Below are positions 10,542 to 20,620 of a stretch of DNA of 64,000 nucleotides, piece after piece; position 1 is the stretch's first letter, and every line of letters starts with the position of its first letter. The notes under the pieces were generated by a model that worked only from the letters and a program-made list of their open reading frames with translations, was not told where the DNA came from and did no database searches. The translations under genes were made by a program, and so were the position numbers. The stretch comes from Plazaster borealis (lineage: Eukaryota > Echinodermata > Asteroidea > Forcipulatida > Labidiasteridae). The DNA lies in the NCBI GenBank assembly GCA_021014325.1, contig CM037472.1:17345063-17409062 (forward strand), in the 5' to 3' direction.

Positions 10542-13029
10542 TAGAACTGACTGTAAAAGGAATACAATAAATTCTGTGTCTACATGTACCACACCACATG
10601 ATCAGTGTTTACTAAAAAAAAAAAAAAAACGTTTGTAAACGCATGTTCAGGGGCCCAATTGGGAGCGTTAAATGAGTGATTTATTACACTTAAAAGCTGC
10701 ATTGTACAAGTAGGCCCTACATGTAGCTCATCAAAATCAATAAACGTTTCCATGGAAAGAGAGCCTTTTTCTAGTAAAAGGTCACATTAGACCCCCGATG
10801 TGTGCTCACCAGCTCCGCCATTTTTGTTTTGCTGTCATCTCCAAATTCCATCAGCCCCTTGTCAATGACACTAGCCTTTGTTATGCAGGTATTCCATATG
10901 GACCTTGCTTTTGTGTGGGATGACAATGGTGTGGGCTGAGTGAATGTCTCATGCTGTGCCACAGACATGTGAGAATGACACGGCTGGCTGCTCCCACCTT
11001 CCAAATGGTTTTCCTTCCGAGGTTTACAAAATTTACAGTTGTCTTTTTCAGTTTTAGCTTGCATTGGAATTATGTTAATATTGCGTGTGCGATGATCATT
11101 ATTACAGAAGTTGTGGTGGGGTGCATTTTGTTAGCAAAAGAGTTTTGTTTTTTATGCAGACACTGACAGTGACAATTTGAATAAATCTACATTGTACATC
11201 CATGATTGAATTATCATCTATGAGTTTTCTGGGAAAGTTACTCCACAAAAATAGCTCAAAAGAAAGAAACATACAATAGTTATTGAGAAAGTTAAGCAGA
11301 CACTTGTTTTCTGTTACCCATGTACATGAGTCAATGGTACACATGTACACTAAACTTAAACGTTCAATATGTAGATAAGTCCCAAACATTTACCTACATA
11401 CCGTAACAGACAAGGAATGTGCGTGATGATCTTTAACCCTTTAGAATATGTGCGGTGATCCAGTTATCTGTAATTTATCGCACGTAAAGACTTGCACTGT
11501 TTGTTGAACTTTTAAACTTCAACGATACAAGCATGCCCTTGGGAAAACACAACCAAAGAAAATTAATTAAATAAATAAATTATACACACACCATACAACA
11601 CATTCCCCAATAATGTTTTTTTCCAGTTATTTCATTAGAAATGTTTGTCAAGATTGAGCGTTGCGTAACCAAACTGACATTGCGAAACACGGACTGTGTA
11701 CTTTACATGCTTGTGGTTTCAACCTTTGGGTTTGCTTTCATTTTGGAAAGGTAACTACCCGCTGAAACTTTCTGAAAGAGAATGGCTACTCTGAATGAAC
11801 TTTGGATTATTGAGGTTAATCCCTGAAAAAAAGAAACCAATTTTTAAATTCATCAGTTATTTATAATTGATGGGAATTTACCTCTGGGGTATATGGTTTT
11901 TCGATTCTTTTCTTTTTCAGTATCAGATGGATTAAAAAAAACAAAAAAAACTATTTGAACAAATTTCTTGTAGGGCATACACGTCAGCACTACAGGTCTA
12001 AATAAATCATGTGTAAAATATCATCAACATTCTCAGAAACTGCCACAGCCCGCTCCCTTCACAAACATTGATTTCTCGGAAGACGGAAGCCTTGTGACAT
12101 ACATGTATGGACAGGTTTTATATTTCCATATACAACCATAGAGATTGGACTTTGCTATGTGACTCACTGAATGTAGGCCTATAATGTTCAACTGTACATG
12201 AGTGCTCATTTTAAAGGAATATTTGTTTTTGTACATAGGCGATCTCATTTCTTTATATGAGTTCAGATCACAAATTGCCTTCTTATTATAACAAACTTAC
12301 TACCTGTTAATATTTTGTAAAATATCAAATGATTAACAACCATAAATATTAAATTCAAATTTATCATTTTGTTTGTTACAATACCATGTGTAATCAAGAA
12401 GGTAGTGAAATGGGAAAAAATGTCTCCTGGTGTACACTTTATATTCATAATTCATGTTCCAGCAATTCTTTATTTTTTGGGGAAACCCTCCTGGTTGCAT
12501 ACATGTAGATGGCTACACTTACCATGTTAGAATCCAAGCAATGAACAGCGTATAATTATATGAGAATACTTTGTATACAGGTACATGTACATGTCAAGTA
12601 CATGTCAGCATGGTGGTTGTCATGGTTGTACCACTATGGAGCTTGCTGTATCTAGTGTACAGTAAGTTCGTATACCTACCCTAGAATAAAAAAAGGCACG
12701 AAGGTGTTCATTTTTCTTGGTGTAGGAGTGACTTGCATTACCCCCTAACTAGAGTGACCTTGGACTTGGCACATTAAACATTGACCAAAGTGACACTCTG
12801 ATGGAATCCAATAACATGGCTAGGAGCAGGTGGTTCATTGAGGTTAGTGGATTATTATTGCTCCTAAGCATTTTCACTGATTCTGCAGGATACACCTCTG
12901 CTGGTGTGTAGAGAAAAATGGATGGATTCTATTTTAGAAGTAGTTTACATTGTAAATGCCCCAAAACTACCATTATTAACATTCTTGTGTTGGGAACAAT
13001 CATTGCAAATGAAATAAGGAAATTAGGCA

Positions 13030-13145
13030 GCGTCCGAATTGATGACTTCAGCAGTGGCTATGGCCGGATTGCTTAAAAGGCCTATTCTCAACGTTATCTC
13101 TGAAGCCATTGGTCATAGCCATAGCCGAAGTTGCTTGATTTGGAC
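13030..13145 (-). mobile_element. Short MITE, intact copy of the GTCC...GGACGC family
   Basis: On the minus strand it runs from GTCCAAATCAAGCAACTTCG to CAATTCGGACGC and contains two facing blocks of CATAGCCATAGCC / GGCTATGGCTATG. It is about 116 bp and non-coding. It is the uninterrupted counterpart of the copy at 20621-21017, which carries a LINE insertion. A third, diverged copy lies at 46102-46195. Confidence 0.7.
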
Positions 13146-13154
13146 ATCAGCCAT

Positions 13155-13210
13155 ACATACATGTACATGTACATACATGTACATGTACGTACATGTACGT
13201 ACATGTACAA
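13155..13210. repeat. ACATGTAC palindromic microsatellite tract
   Basis: Continuous ACATACATGTACATGTAC-type sequence, made of the self-complementary string ACATGT and GTACGT variants. Short versions of the same string occur dozens of times elsewhere in the window (for example 25550-25575, 26405-26430, 30180-30250 and 31060-31080). Confidence 0.8.
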
Positions 13211-13245
13211 GGAAAGACCTGCTTGAAAAACCTTACAACAGTACA

Positions 13246-13406
13246 GGGCCCAATTTCACAAAAAGTAGCTTAACACAACAAAATTATGCTTACCAGAATA
13301 AGATTACCAGCCAAAACACCATGTCACATGTATAATCTGTGACTGGTATCCTGCGTATTTTTTGCTTAGCAGACACTGGTTAAGCAGATCTATCAAATTG
13401 GACCCA
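13246..13406. mobile_element. GGGCCCAATTTCA-ended inverted-repeat element
   Basis: Left end GGGCCCAATTTCACAAAAAG, right end CAAATTGGACCCA. The interior carries family landmarks (GCTTACCAGAATAAG, CCAGTCACA on one strand, TTTGCTTAGCAGA). It is one of at least ten copies in the window and non-coding. Confidence 0.75.
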
Positions 13407-14955
13407 GGTAGAAGCTGTGAATCCTAAATGTTTTATGTGCTACAGATGCACAATATACATTAGTTTGTGGAAATAAATTATTGATTAACATCAATATTGA
13501 CATTAATGGACTGGTGATCCATGTCAGTACGTATTCATGTGTACATTTCATTGCAATACAATTAGATTGCAAGCATGCATAAAAATACATGTTTTTTAAT
13601 GTAGCGTTACAGTATTTGCAGTCAAACTCTGAGTATTATTTTATACACGCCGGTGTGCCATTTTCCCACACTGATTTTCTTACACCTGCATTGACAAGAA
13701 TGTCTGTTCTGTTGTGTAGTCTGGAATCTTAACTATGATGGATCTGAGATTCAGTCTTTGCAACTTGCTTCTGGGCAATGGATTGAGATCGGTGGAAAAC
13801 AGAAGAATGTGTGTTACTGTTAGATGGCACATACTTGTAAAAACATGTTTGTCATGCACGCATGACATTGTTAAAATGTTGTTAAAAATGGTTGCTTGTT
13901 GCAATGTTTTGAGTAGGCCTACACAATTATATGTACTGTACATGTTTGTTCATTGACAGTATCTGTTACCGTTTGTCCACAAGAAACACTTTTATACACA
14001 CAGGTAGTTTGTATCAAGCTAAATCATATAAAAACACCTGTATTATTTCGTTAAATTGTTTCTGAATAAGCTCATCAATTTATTGTTTGAGTGATAAAAC
14101 GTTAAAATGAAATGATCGCAACCACTCAACCACTATTTTTCGATCTTAAAGTCATTAGAAAACAAAACTACAAACACACATAATGTATAATTATTTAACT
14201 AGAATTTTTTTTTAAAGTTGCACATGTAGAACAACAATTGCATCAATACTGCAATGATTGTATTGTTCTATACTTTAAACAGTTCAAAGTTACAGATAGA
14301 TTTGTAAAAACATACTAGATGCAGTAAACAGACAGGAAAATTATGGTGAGAAGTAGTATTTAAAAGCACTGACTGTACACTCACATATATTTTTCTTGTA
14401 TAGTAGTTGTATTAATACCAACTGTATTATCGTAATCTCTTCAGATGTATCCATTGTATCAGCTGACGTCAATCCATCCAAGTATTAACAGTTTGCGGCT
14501 TCTGCATGAAGTTGTCCGATTCTCTGGGACTTATTGAGCTGCCATTATAGATTAGTATTACACAGTGATGAAGCACAACTAGTGCTTTGTTATACACATG
14601 CCCTGCTGCTAATGATGTACAGTATAGGAACATTTAGCCATTTATGTACAGAAAATGTAGTACATGTATGTACATGTACATGTATACTATTGTTAATGAT
14701 TTCGGAATATAGGCCCTAAATGTTAAGTGAGCATATCTTCAGCCAAATTATGTTTATACATGTAACTAGGATGTGTAAATGTGTTTGTGTTTTGTGTACA
14801 ATGTAAACACCTCAAAACACACCTCATATCAATCAATGCATTTTTGTTTCTTGTTTCCTTTGTCCTCTCTGATTACTGTTTTAACGCCCAGAACGCCTTG
14901 TTGATGGATTTGTGCACTTTACAATACTTTTGTTATTGTTGCTATTATTATATTG

Positions 14956-15354
14956 TTAAAGGCAAAGTATACCTTAGGTTTTTGGAACCGTTCAATTGTT
15001 TTAATTCTATATAAATAAAGATATAAGCAATACAACTACCCTGTGAACATTTTCAGTTCATAAGGTGGTAGTGTTTTTGAGATTTTGCCGAAAATCTGGA
15101 GCGGTTATGTCCACGCTGGAAGAATAATCCGCAATTGGAATACACAATCTGAGAAAACGCTTCATACATACAGAAACGTTTCTCAGATTGACAATCCTTT
15201 GAATCCCAGTCTCTAAAACCACATTCCTTCGGGAATAGGGAGCAATTGTTTCTCAAAATGTAATACATTATCAACAGCTGCAGTGCTTCTCACCAACTAA
15301 GTTTTTATGGTCATTCATTTTTGGAGTAACTTCCAAAGGTATACCCTTCCTTTA
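14956..15354 (+). mobile_element. TTTAAAGG-ended element, GTATACC subfamily
   Basis: Starts TTAAAGGCAAAGTATACCTT. The right end, read as reverse complement, starts TTAAAGGAAGGGTATACCTT, giving an imperfect terminal inverted repeat of about 25 bp. The interior has GCCGAAAATCTGGAGCGGTT and ATGTCCACGC, shared with 42684-43062, 60651-60997 and 63792-64000. It abuts the next element at a shared TTTAAA. Confidence 0.8.
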
Positions 15355-15737
15355 AAGGTACCGTACACGGTTGGTAATGACTCAAAACAAATATTAGCAT
15401 AAAAACTTACTTGGTAACAAGCGACGGAGAGTTGTTGATAGTATAAAACATTGTAGGAAACGACTCCCTCTGAAGTAATGTAGTTTTTGAGAAAGAGGTA
15501 ATTTCTCACTAAAATAATAAAAACTTCTTGCAAGAAGTTTGTATTCCTATCTGAAAGCACACAAATTTGTACAACAAGGGTGTTTTTTCTTTCATCACTT
15601 TCTTGCAACTTCGATGACCAATTGAGCCCAAATTTTCACAGGCTTGTTATTTTATGCATACATGTACATGTATGTTGGGATACACCAAGTGAGAACACTG
15701 GTCTTTGACAATTACCAAACGTGTTCAGTGCCTCTAA
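15351..15737 (-). mobile_element. TTTAAAGG-ended element, GGACACG subfamily
   Basis: Reversed relative to the copy at 17031-17390. It starts TTTAAAGGTACCGTACACGG and ends ACCAAACGTGTTCAGTGCCT. The interior includes CTCAATTGGTCATCGAAGTTG on the complementary reading and the TACACCAAGTGAGAACACTG landmark. Non-coding. It shares the TTTAAA at 15351-15356 with the preceding element. Confidence 0.8.
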
Positions 15738-15930
15738 TTAATGATACTAAGTAAATATTCAGCTTGTACACATTTACTCTATATATATATATATATAGGA
15801 TTTACAAGGCTTGTACATCAAACAAAAATAATTGTTATCACTGTATTACTATTGACTTTTCAGTTTGTTGTCCTCCAACGCAATTTGCTGATTAATGTAC
15901 TTTTCTGTCATTTATTTATCTTTGTTCCAG

Positions 15931-16028
15931 GTACCTGTATTTTTTGCAACTCAAAACTGATATAATTGAAGGTATACTGCCGTGTAGTCCCGAGCAAGCA
16001 GTCCTCCTAGCAAGCTATGCTGTTCAAG
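15931..16028 (+). CDS. PTPN14/PTPN21: PTPN14/PTPN21-like FERM phosphatase, coding exon 3
   Basis: Entered in phase 2 after TTCCAG; the first base completes the R of the conserved TRY. It encodes [20 protein letters not shown] and then [12 protein letters not shown], leaving one base (donor GTATGA at 16029, phase 1). This is the first helix pair of the FERM F2 lobe: the family pattern is T-R-Y-x-Y-x-L-Q-L-K-x-D-I-x-x-G-x-x-P-C, then E-Q-A-I-x-L-A-x-x-A-V-Q. Residues 115-148. Confidence 0.9.
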
Positions 16029-16559
16029 GTATGAAAATGACTATGAGTCATAAAGTTTTGAGGTGAAATGTCTTGTAGAATGTCTATAAGATGTGTACAA
16101 TAAATGCATGTACAGTACAGTACAGTAGTACAAACCTGTATATTATCAAGAACCAAAAGGATAATCTGTTTTAGGGCTTCGCCTGTAATTATTTGTTGCT
16201 TTGTTGTGTCTGTTGTGGTTTTATAGTTCTTTGATTTGCCTTGTGTTGTATTTTTTGTTCTTGTATTGTTGAGGTTGAATAAATAATAAAAAATAGTAAT
16301 AGTAATAATATAGTGTGTGAATTTCAATGTATCTGGTTGAACAGATATTTTAATACAGGCTTGAAATCAACTCTACACCCCACACAGACTTAACATCATT
16401 ATAAGCCTAATATTAAGACATTAAGACAAACATGTACTACTGACTGACTACAAAACTTGCGAGAAATAACCCATGATTGGTCACATCATACCTCCATGGT
16501 CACATTGAGTGTCGTGATTTGACATACATCATCTTATCATGATATATACTTTTTTGCAG
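16029..16559 (+). other. Intron 3 of the PTPN14/21-like gene
   Basis: Phase 1 intron with a GTATGA donor and TTTTTGCAG acceptor. Sequence is AT-rich with no recognised repeat or RNA. Confidence 0.8.
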
Positions 16560-16630
16560 CCGAGTTTGGAGACTTTGATGCCCAGCGTCATGTCGTCGAG
16601 TTCCTACATGAGTTTGTTCTTCTTCCAAAG
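16560..16630 (+). CDS. PTPN14/PTPN21: PTPN14/PTPN21-like FERM phosphatase, coding exon 4
   Basis: Encodes AEFGDFDAQRHVVEFLHEFV then LLPK (residues 148-171) between a TTTTTGCAG acceptor and a GTAGCT donor, ending in phase 0. The A-x-F-G-D-F/Y motif after LAxxAVQ is a hallmark of the FERM F2 lobe in PTPN14/21. The FLHEFVLLP helix end corresponds to the family's FL-x-x-x-x-LFP. Confidence 0.88.
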
Positions 16631-16715
16631 GTAGCTGTAACTCATTTTCTCCTTGTGTAATTTTACATGTACCTAGATTGTCCTGTCTTTTTTCAACTTT
16701 TAAAAAACATTGCAG

Positions 16716-16759
16716 AAGAAAGAAGAGATAATGCAGTCTGTGACTGGACACCATCAATG
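16716..16759 (+). CDS. PTPN14/PTPN21: PTPN14/PTPN21-like FERM phosphatase, coding exon 5 (last one visible)
   Basis: Short 44-base exon after an 85-base intron. It encodes KKKEEIMQSVTGHHQ plus two bases (donor GTAAAG at 16760, phase 2). It fits the family segment between the F2 helices, where acidic/hydrophobic residues lead to a V-x-x-x-H-Q helix, but it is too short for a firm match by itself. Correct phase and good splice sites support it. The following exons (rest of F2, F3 lobe, linker, PTP catalytic domain with its HCSAGxGRT loop) are not found before the gap at 17977 or later in the window. Confidence 0.7.
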
Positions 16760-16807
16760 GTAAAGACCTCCATTCACTACAGGTTTTTTTTGTGGGTTTT
16801 TTTTTTT

Positions 16808-16836
16808 GGGGGGGGGGTGGGGGCCGGGGGGGGGGG
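16808..16836 (+). other. Poly-G tract with G-quadruplex potential
   Basis: A 10-base G run, T, five G, CC and then a run of 11 G, following a T-rich run, about 50 bases after the exon 5 donor. On the sense strand this gives more than four GGG tracts within 30 bases. It may also be a place of sequencing error, since homopolymers are involved. Confidence 0.6.
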
Positions 16837-17030
16837 TTTGTCAGTGAAGTGTTTTATCTTGGTCTGCCTGTATTTTTAAGCAGCACATATGGTTGAAAAA
16901 TTTAATCACTCAACCAAGTGATTTGACCCCGCCTAAAATGGTGGCCTGGTTCACAAAGTTTATGCACAAATGTACATGTTACGTGTCCACATACCAGTAC
17001 ATAAACGGAAAGTACATTTATTAACTATAT

Positions 17031-17390
17031 TTAAAGGCACTGGACACGTTTGGTAATTGTCAAAGACCAGTATTCTCACTTGGTGTATCCCAACATATGC
17101 ATAAAATAACAAACTTGTGAAAATTTGGGCTCAATTGGTCATCGAAGTTGCAAGGAAATAATGCAAGAAAAAACACCCTTGTTGCACAAAATGAGAAAGG
17201 CTTCAGTCTCAGATTCAAATATTTTAGTGAGAGATTACCTCTTTCTCAAAAACTATGTTACTTCAAAGGGAGTCGTTTCTCACAATGTTTTATACTATCA
17301 ACAGCTCTCCGTTGCTCGTTACCAAGTAGGCCTAAGTTTTTATGCTAATATATATTTTGAGTAATTACCAAACGTGTCCAGTGCCTTTAA
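17031..17390 (+). mobile_element. TTTAAAGG-ended element, intact 360-bp copy with perfect terminal inverted repeats
   Basis: The first 28 bases, starting TTAAAGGCACTGGACACGTT, are the exact reverse complement of the last 28. The element is 360 bp with no transposase ORF, so it is a non-autonomous DNA element. Because the ends themselves read TTAA/TTTAAA, the target duplication could be TTAA or TA and cannot be settled from one copy. Of the copies in this window it is the least decayed. Confidence 0.9.
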
Positions 17391-17976
17391 CAACCATTGT
17401 TGCTGACATATGGTTTATTGCTTCAAGTGGGAGGGCATATGGCCATAAAGTGTACAGGTAGCACTTCTGGACCTGACTATGTTAATAAATGTCATGAGTT
17501 TTTCCCCTGACACTAAGTGTGTTGCTCTGAGGGGAAACTTCGATCATGCAACCGAGTTCATTAATTGAGAACTCGCAGTGGTGGACATGTTTCTTGGTTG
17601 AGAAGGTTGTTTTCATTCAGGTCCAAGAAATGCGTGAGGCATGAAATTATACGCATTGGTGCGTTTCTGTTCTTATGAAAGGAATGGTTATACGAGCTTG
17701 AGTTTCAAAGAGTACCTTCATTTAAATCCTCTTGTCTTGTTTAAAGTGTCGGACCAGGAAATGAGAATTTAAGCATTAGAAAGTTATGTACAGCACATGT
17801 AAACAAAAGTATGTACACATACCATAACATGTGACTGAGTGGACAATTTAGAATGTGCATACATGTATGGTGTTTTTACAGATTATCTCTATGTTATTGA
17901 TTACCCTGCATGCATGACACACTACTGCACTATGTGGAAGATGATCTACACAAAAAGGTTGCCTTCCAAAATGACA

Positions 17977-18476
17977 NNNNNNNNNNNNNNNNNNNNNNNN
18001 NNNNNNNNNNNNNNNNNNNNNNNNNNNNNNNNNNNNNNNNNNNNNNNNNNNNNNNNNNNNNNNNNNNNNNNNNNNNNNNNNNNNNNNNNNNNNNNNNNNN
18101 NNNNNNNNNNNNNNNNNNNNNNNNNNNNNNNNNNNNNNNNNNNNNNNNNNNNNNNNNNNNNNNNNNNNNNNNNNNNNNNNNNNNNNNNNNNNNNNNNNNN
18201 NNNNNNNNNNNNNNNNNNNNNNNNNNNNNNNNNNNNNNNNNNNNNNNNNNNNNNNNNNNNNNNNNNNNNNNNNNNNNNNNNNNNNNNNNNNNNNNNNNNN
18301 NNNNNNNNNNNNNNNNNNNNNNNNNNNNNNNNNNNNNNNNNNNNNNNNNNNNNNNNNNNNNNNNNNNNNNNNNNNNNNNNNNNNNNNNNNNNNNNNNNNN
18401 NNNNNNNNNNNNNNNNNNNNNNNNNNNNNNNNNNNNNNNNNNNNNNNNNNNNNNNNNNNNNNNNNNNNNNNNNNNN
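17977..18476. other. Assembly gap, exactly 500 N
   Basis: A round-number gap, which is a scaffolding placeholder and not a measured distance. The gene interrupted on its left (PTPN14/21-like) does not resume on its right. Confidence 1.
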
Positions 18477-18558
18477 GTTTACATATTACCCTTTGAAATT
18501 TAAATTTTCAATGAAAACCTACTAATTTATGGCAAAACAAGTCACAAGTTTCACACTT

Positions 18559-18598
18559 CACACTGTAACTGGGACACCGGTGTCTCCGTTACAGTGTG
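18559..18598. repeat. 40-bp near-perfect palindrome
   Basis: CACACTGTAAC at the left faces GTTACAGTGTG at the right, with the palindrome GACACCGGTGTC at the centre. Only two base pairs in the 20-bp half mismatch. It could be an element end or a cruciform-prone site; no partner was seen. Confidence 0.8.
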
Positions 18599-18788
18599 AT
18601 GGATAGTTTTGGATCGTATATGAAAACAAAAAATCTGATTCGAGAAATTGAAGTTATACATTAAATGTATGAGCTATCCCCACCACTTAAACATGCAAAG
18701 AATATAGAAAGTACATTATCTTTTGAGATATAACACCATGTCACGCTTTGGCCCCCTTACTTATGGAAAGACCCATATACATGAAGCA

Positions 18789-19135
18789 ACTTGGTAATTG
18801 TCAAAGACCAGTATCATCCACACTTGATGTGACCCAACATATACATGAAGCAACCAACCTGTGAAAGTTTAAAGCTAAATCGGTCTTCGGAGTCATCAGA
18901 AAACAGTGGAAAAACCCCATTATATGTTTTCAAACATCTGATTTTGTCACCAGTGATAAAGACTGATTGTTTAACTCGTTATCCTAAAAACTATAGCATT
19001 TCAAGCAAAACTATTTCAAGGGAAGTTTCCACCATGACCATCTTTATACCATGTAAGTTATGTGCAAATCTGTGAACGTTTATATTTTCAACCTTTTATA
19101 TTTTCAACCTTATTAATGTTGTACACACCCTTTAA
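18789..19135 (+). mobile_element. TTTAAAGG-ended element, left end eroded
   Basis: Enters at TTGGTAATTGTCAAAGACCA without the usual TTAAAGG start and ends CACCCTTTAA. Landmarks shared with 9941-10294 and 47967-48322 include ACTATTTCAAGGGAAGTTTC and ACCATGACCATCTTTATACC. Confidence 0.65.
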
Positions 19136-19454
19136 AGGCAAAGGACAGGGCACTTTTTTACAACTACAATTCTACTTTCTCATATCATAAAACATTGCAA
19201 TAGAAGGACCCGTAAAGAACAAGTTAGTACAACTAAACAATTCTAAAACCAACAATATTTGAAATTGAATCAGGCATACAAACTTTGTGTGTGTATTTTG
19301 GGGGTGTTTTTTTTTTAAGGAACGAAGTGAATCCTCAAAGGTTCCTTTACTATAATTACATGTTTTGGCCTCAAAATATGTAAAGGGAATAGATAATAAA
19401 GAAATGTTAATATATTTGGTTTTGCGGTAACACCATGTGTGTATCTACTTGCCA

Positions 19455-19730
19455 GGTAGAGTTTTTTCTTAGAGAACTGTCTTGCTTAATTCTACTACTG
19501 CGGAGTAGATTGTTCGGGTGTTCGGGAGACTTCTCAGTTCTGAAAAGAACTGTCCTGCTTATTAACTATTACCTGGGCGGATGGTATAGAGTTAGGTTGG
19601 GACTACTACTTTAGCTTGTAGGATCGTAATTAACTGTACTACCGCGGAGTCAGTTCTTGGATTGGTCTCAACGTTTCGACTAGCTTGCTCTAGTCATCGT
19701 CAGGAGACCATGCAATGCCTCAAATCCTAT
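19455..19730 (-). mobile_element. Fragment resembling a Penelope-like element terminal region
   Basis: Identified mainly by the hammerhead-like motif inside it (19664-19709). The flank also holds internally echoed phrases (GAACTGTCTTGCTTAAT / GAACTGTCCTGCTTATT, and CTACTGCGGAG / CTACCGCGGAG), as in repeated terminal regions. No reverse transcriptase or GIY-YIG endonuclease frame is visible, so at most the end of an element is present. Confidence 0.45.
19664..19709 (-). ncRNA. Hammerhead-ribozyme-like motif, Penelope-like-element type
   Basis: Read on the minus strand from 19709: GGTCTC, then CTGACGA (core CUGANGA), then a T and GACTAG-AGCAAG-CTAGTC (six-pair stem II with a six-base loop), then GAAA, then CGTT, then GAGACC, which pairs with the opening GGTCTC to close stem I. 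The order stem I, CUGANGA, stem II, GAAA, very short stem III (A-C/G-U), GUU cleavage triplet is the minimal hammerhead layout reported for Penelope-like retroelements. The extra T after CTGACGA and the tiny stem III make activity uncertain for a single copy. Confidence 0.6.
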
Positions 19731-20620
19731 AAGAAATGTTAAGTTCTCGATATTGGATGAAAGGATCAAACGGGAACTGAAAACCCATGGAAGACTTTGA
19801 AACTTTGTTGACTAGTGAAAGGACGAGCTAACTGGTATCAGTCACTGGCTAGTCACTGAAAATGTTAAGGGTTAACCCTGCTTCTAGTCTGACAGAGGAT
19901 TCAAACTATGGGACCCTTGAAATGCACAGTACTTAAGTTTTGGGTGTTTACATAAAACACACATCCCCAAAACAACTTAGAAGCAGGTAGCTTTTATACA
20001 TGTACGTGTAAATGTTCTGGAATCAGAGTAAATTTGTCATCCAAGTGATGTACAGAATATCAATTGCAAACAATTAAAATTGGATTAAGAATATCTCTGA
20101 AAGTGAATACCATAATACAGACAGTGAGGCCTTTGTAAATTTGACAATCAGTAAAGTGGTAAACTACATGTACAATTGTAGCACAGGTCAATGTCATACC
20201 ATAACTCTGGTTTCCTGTAAACAGACCTCTCCTGATTATTTACTGATTATTTCCTCTTGTGGGTGATTTCTCTTCTGCTTTCATTTCTTTTTCATTTTCT
20301 ACAATAATTCCTAAATTTGTATTAAACTAACAAGCGTCATGTACAGTGGTCTTTTTAAATGCCAATTTGGACCAATTTTTACAAAACTGTTGTCAGTTTT
20401 CCAGTACATGCTTATTTTGGGGGAATAGTTAATTAACTTCTTTAGTCTTAATTCAGTTGAGGCAATCAAATTAAGCATCAATTATTTGTGGGGGTCTTCC
20501 AATTAAATTTTCCTAAATGTCGACAGTTCACTATGCAGATGGAACTATTTCGCACAAGGATTGGTCCTGGTATGAACTTGATAATCAGTGAGCTTCCAGA
20601 TTGAAACAAGTATAGGCCAA

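Larger units (their letters stand above)
9826..15930 (+). other. Intron 2 of the PTPN14/21-like gene
   Basis: Phase 2 intron of about 6.1 kb. It has no other recognisable coding sequence. Most identifiable content is mobile-element debris: a TTTAAAGG-type element (9941-10294), a CAGGCC-ended repeat (10381-10541), a GTCC-type MITE (13030-13145), a dense ACATGTAC tract (13155-13210), a GGGCCC-type element (13246-13406), two abutting TTTAAAGG-type elements (14956-15737) and an AT dinucleotide run at about 15781-15797. Confidence 0.75.
16760..17976 (+). other. Intron 5 (open-ended) of the PTPN14/21-like gene up to the assembly gap
   Basis: No exon is visible. Contents are a G-rich tract at 16808-16836, an intact inverted-repeat element at 17031-17390, and otherwise unremarkable AT-rich sequence to the first N at 17977. 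Confidence 0.7.

Noticed and set aside
17031..17390. Assigning the TTTAAAGG family to piggyBac because of TTAA ends
   Set aside because: TTAA at the ends could be element sequence or target duplication, and no transposase is present; the superfamily stays open.
17839..18525. Long ORFs spanning the first gap (and similar ones at 43319-44016)
   Set aside because: They consist mostly of N translated as X and have no meaning.
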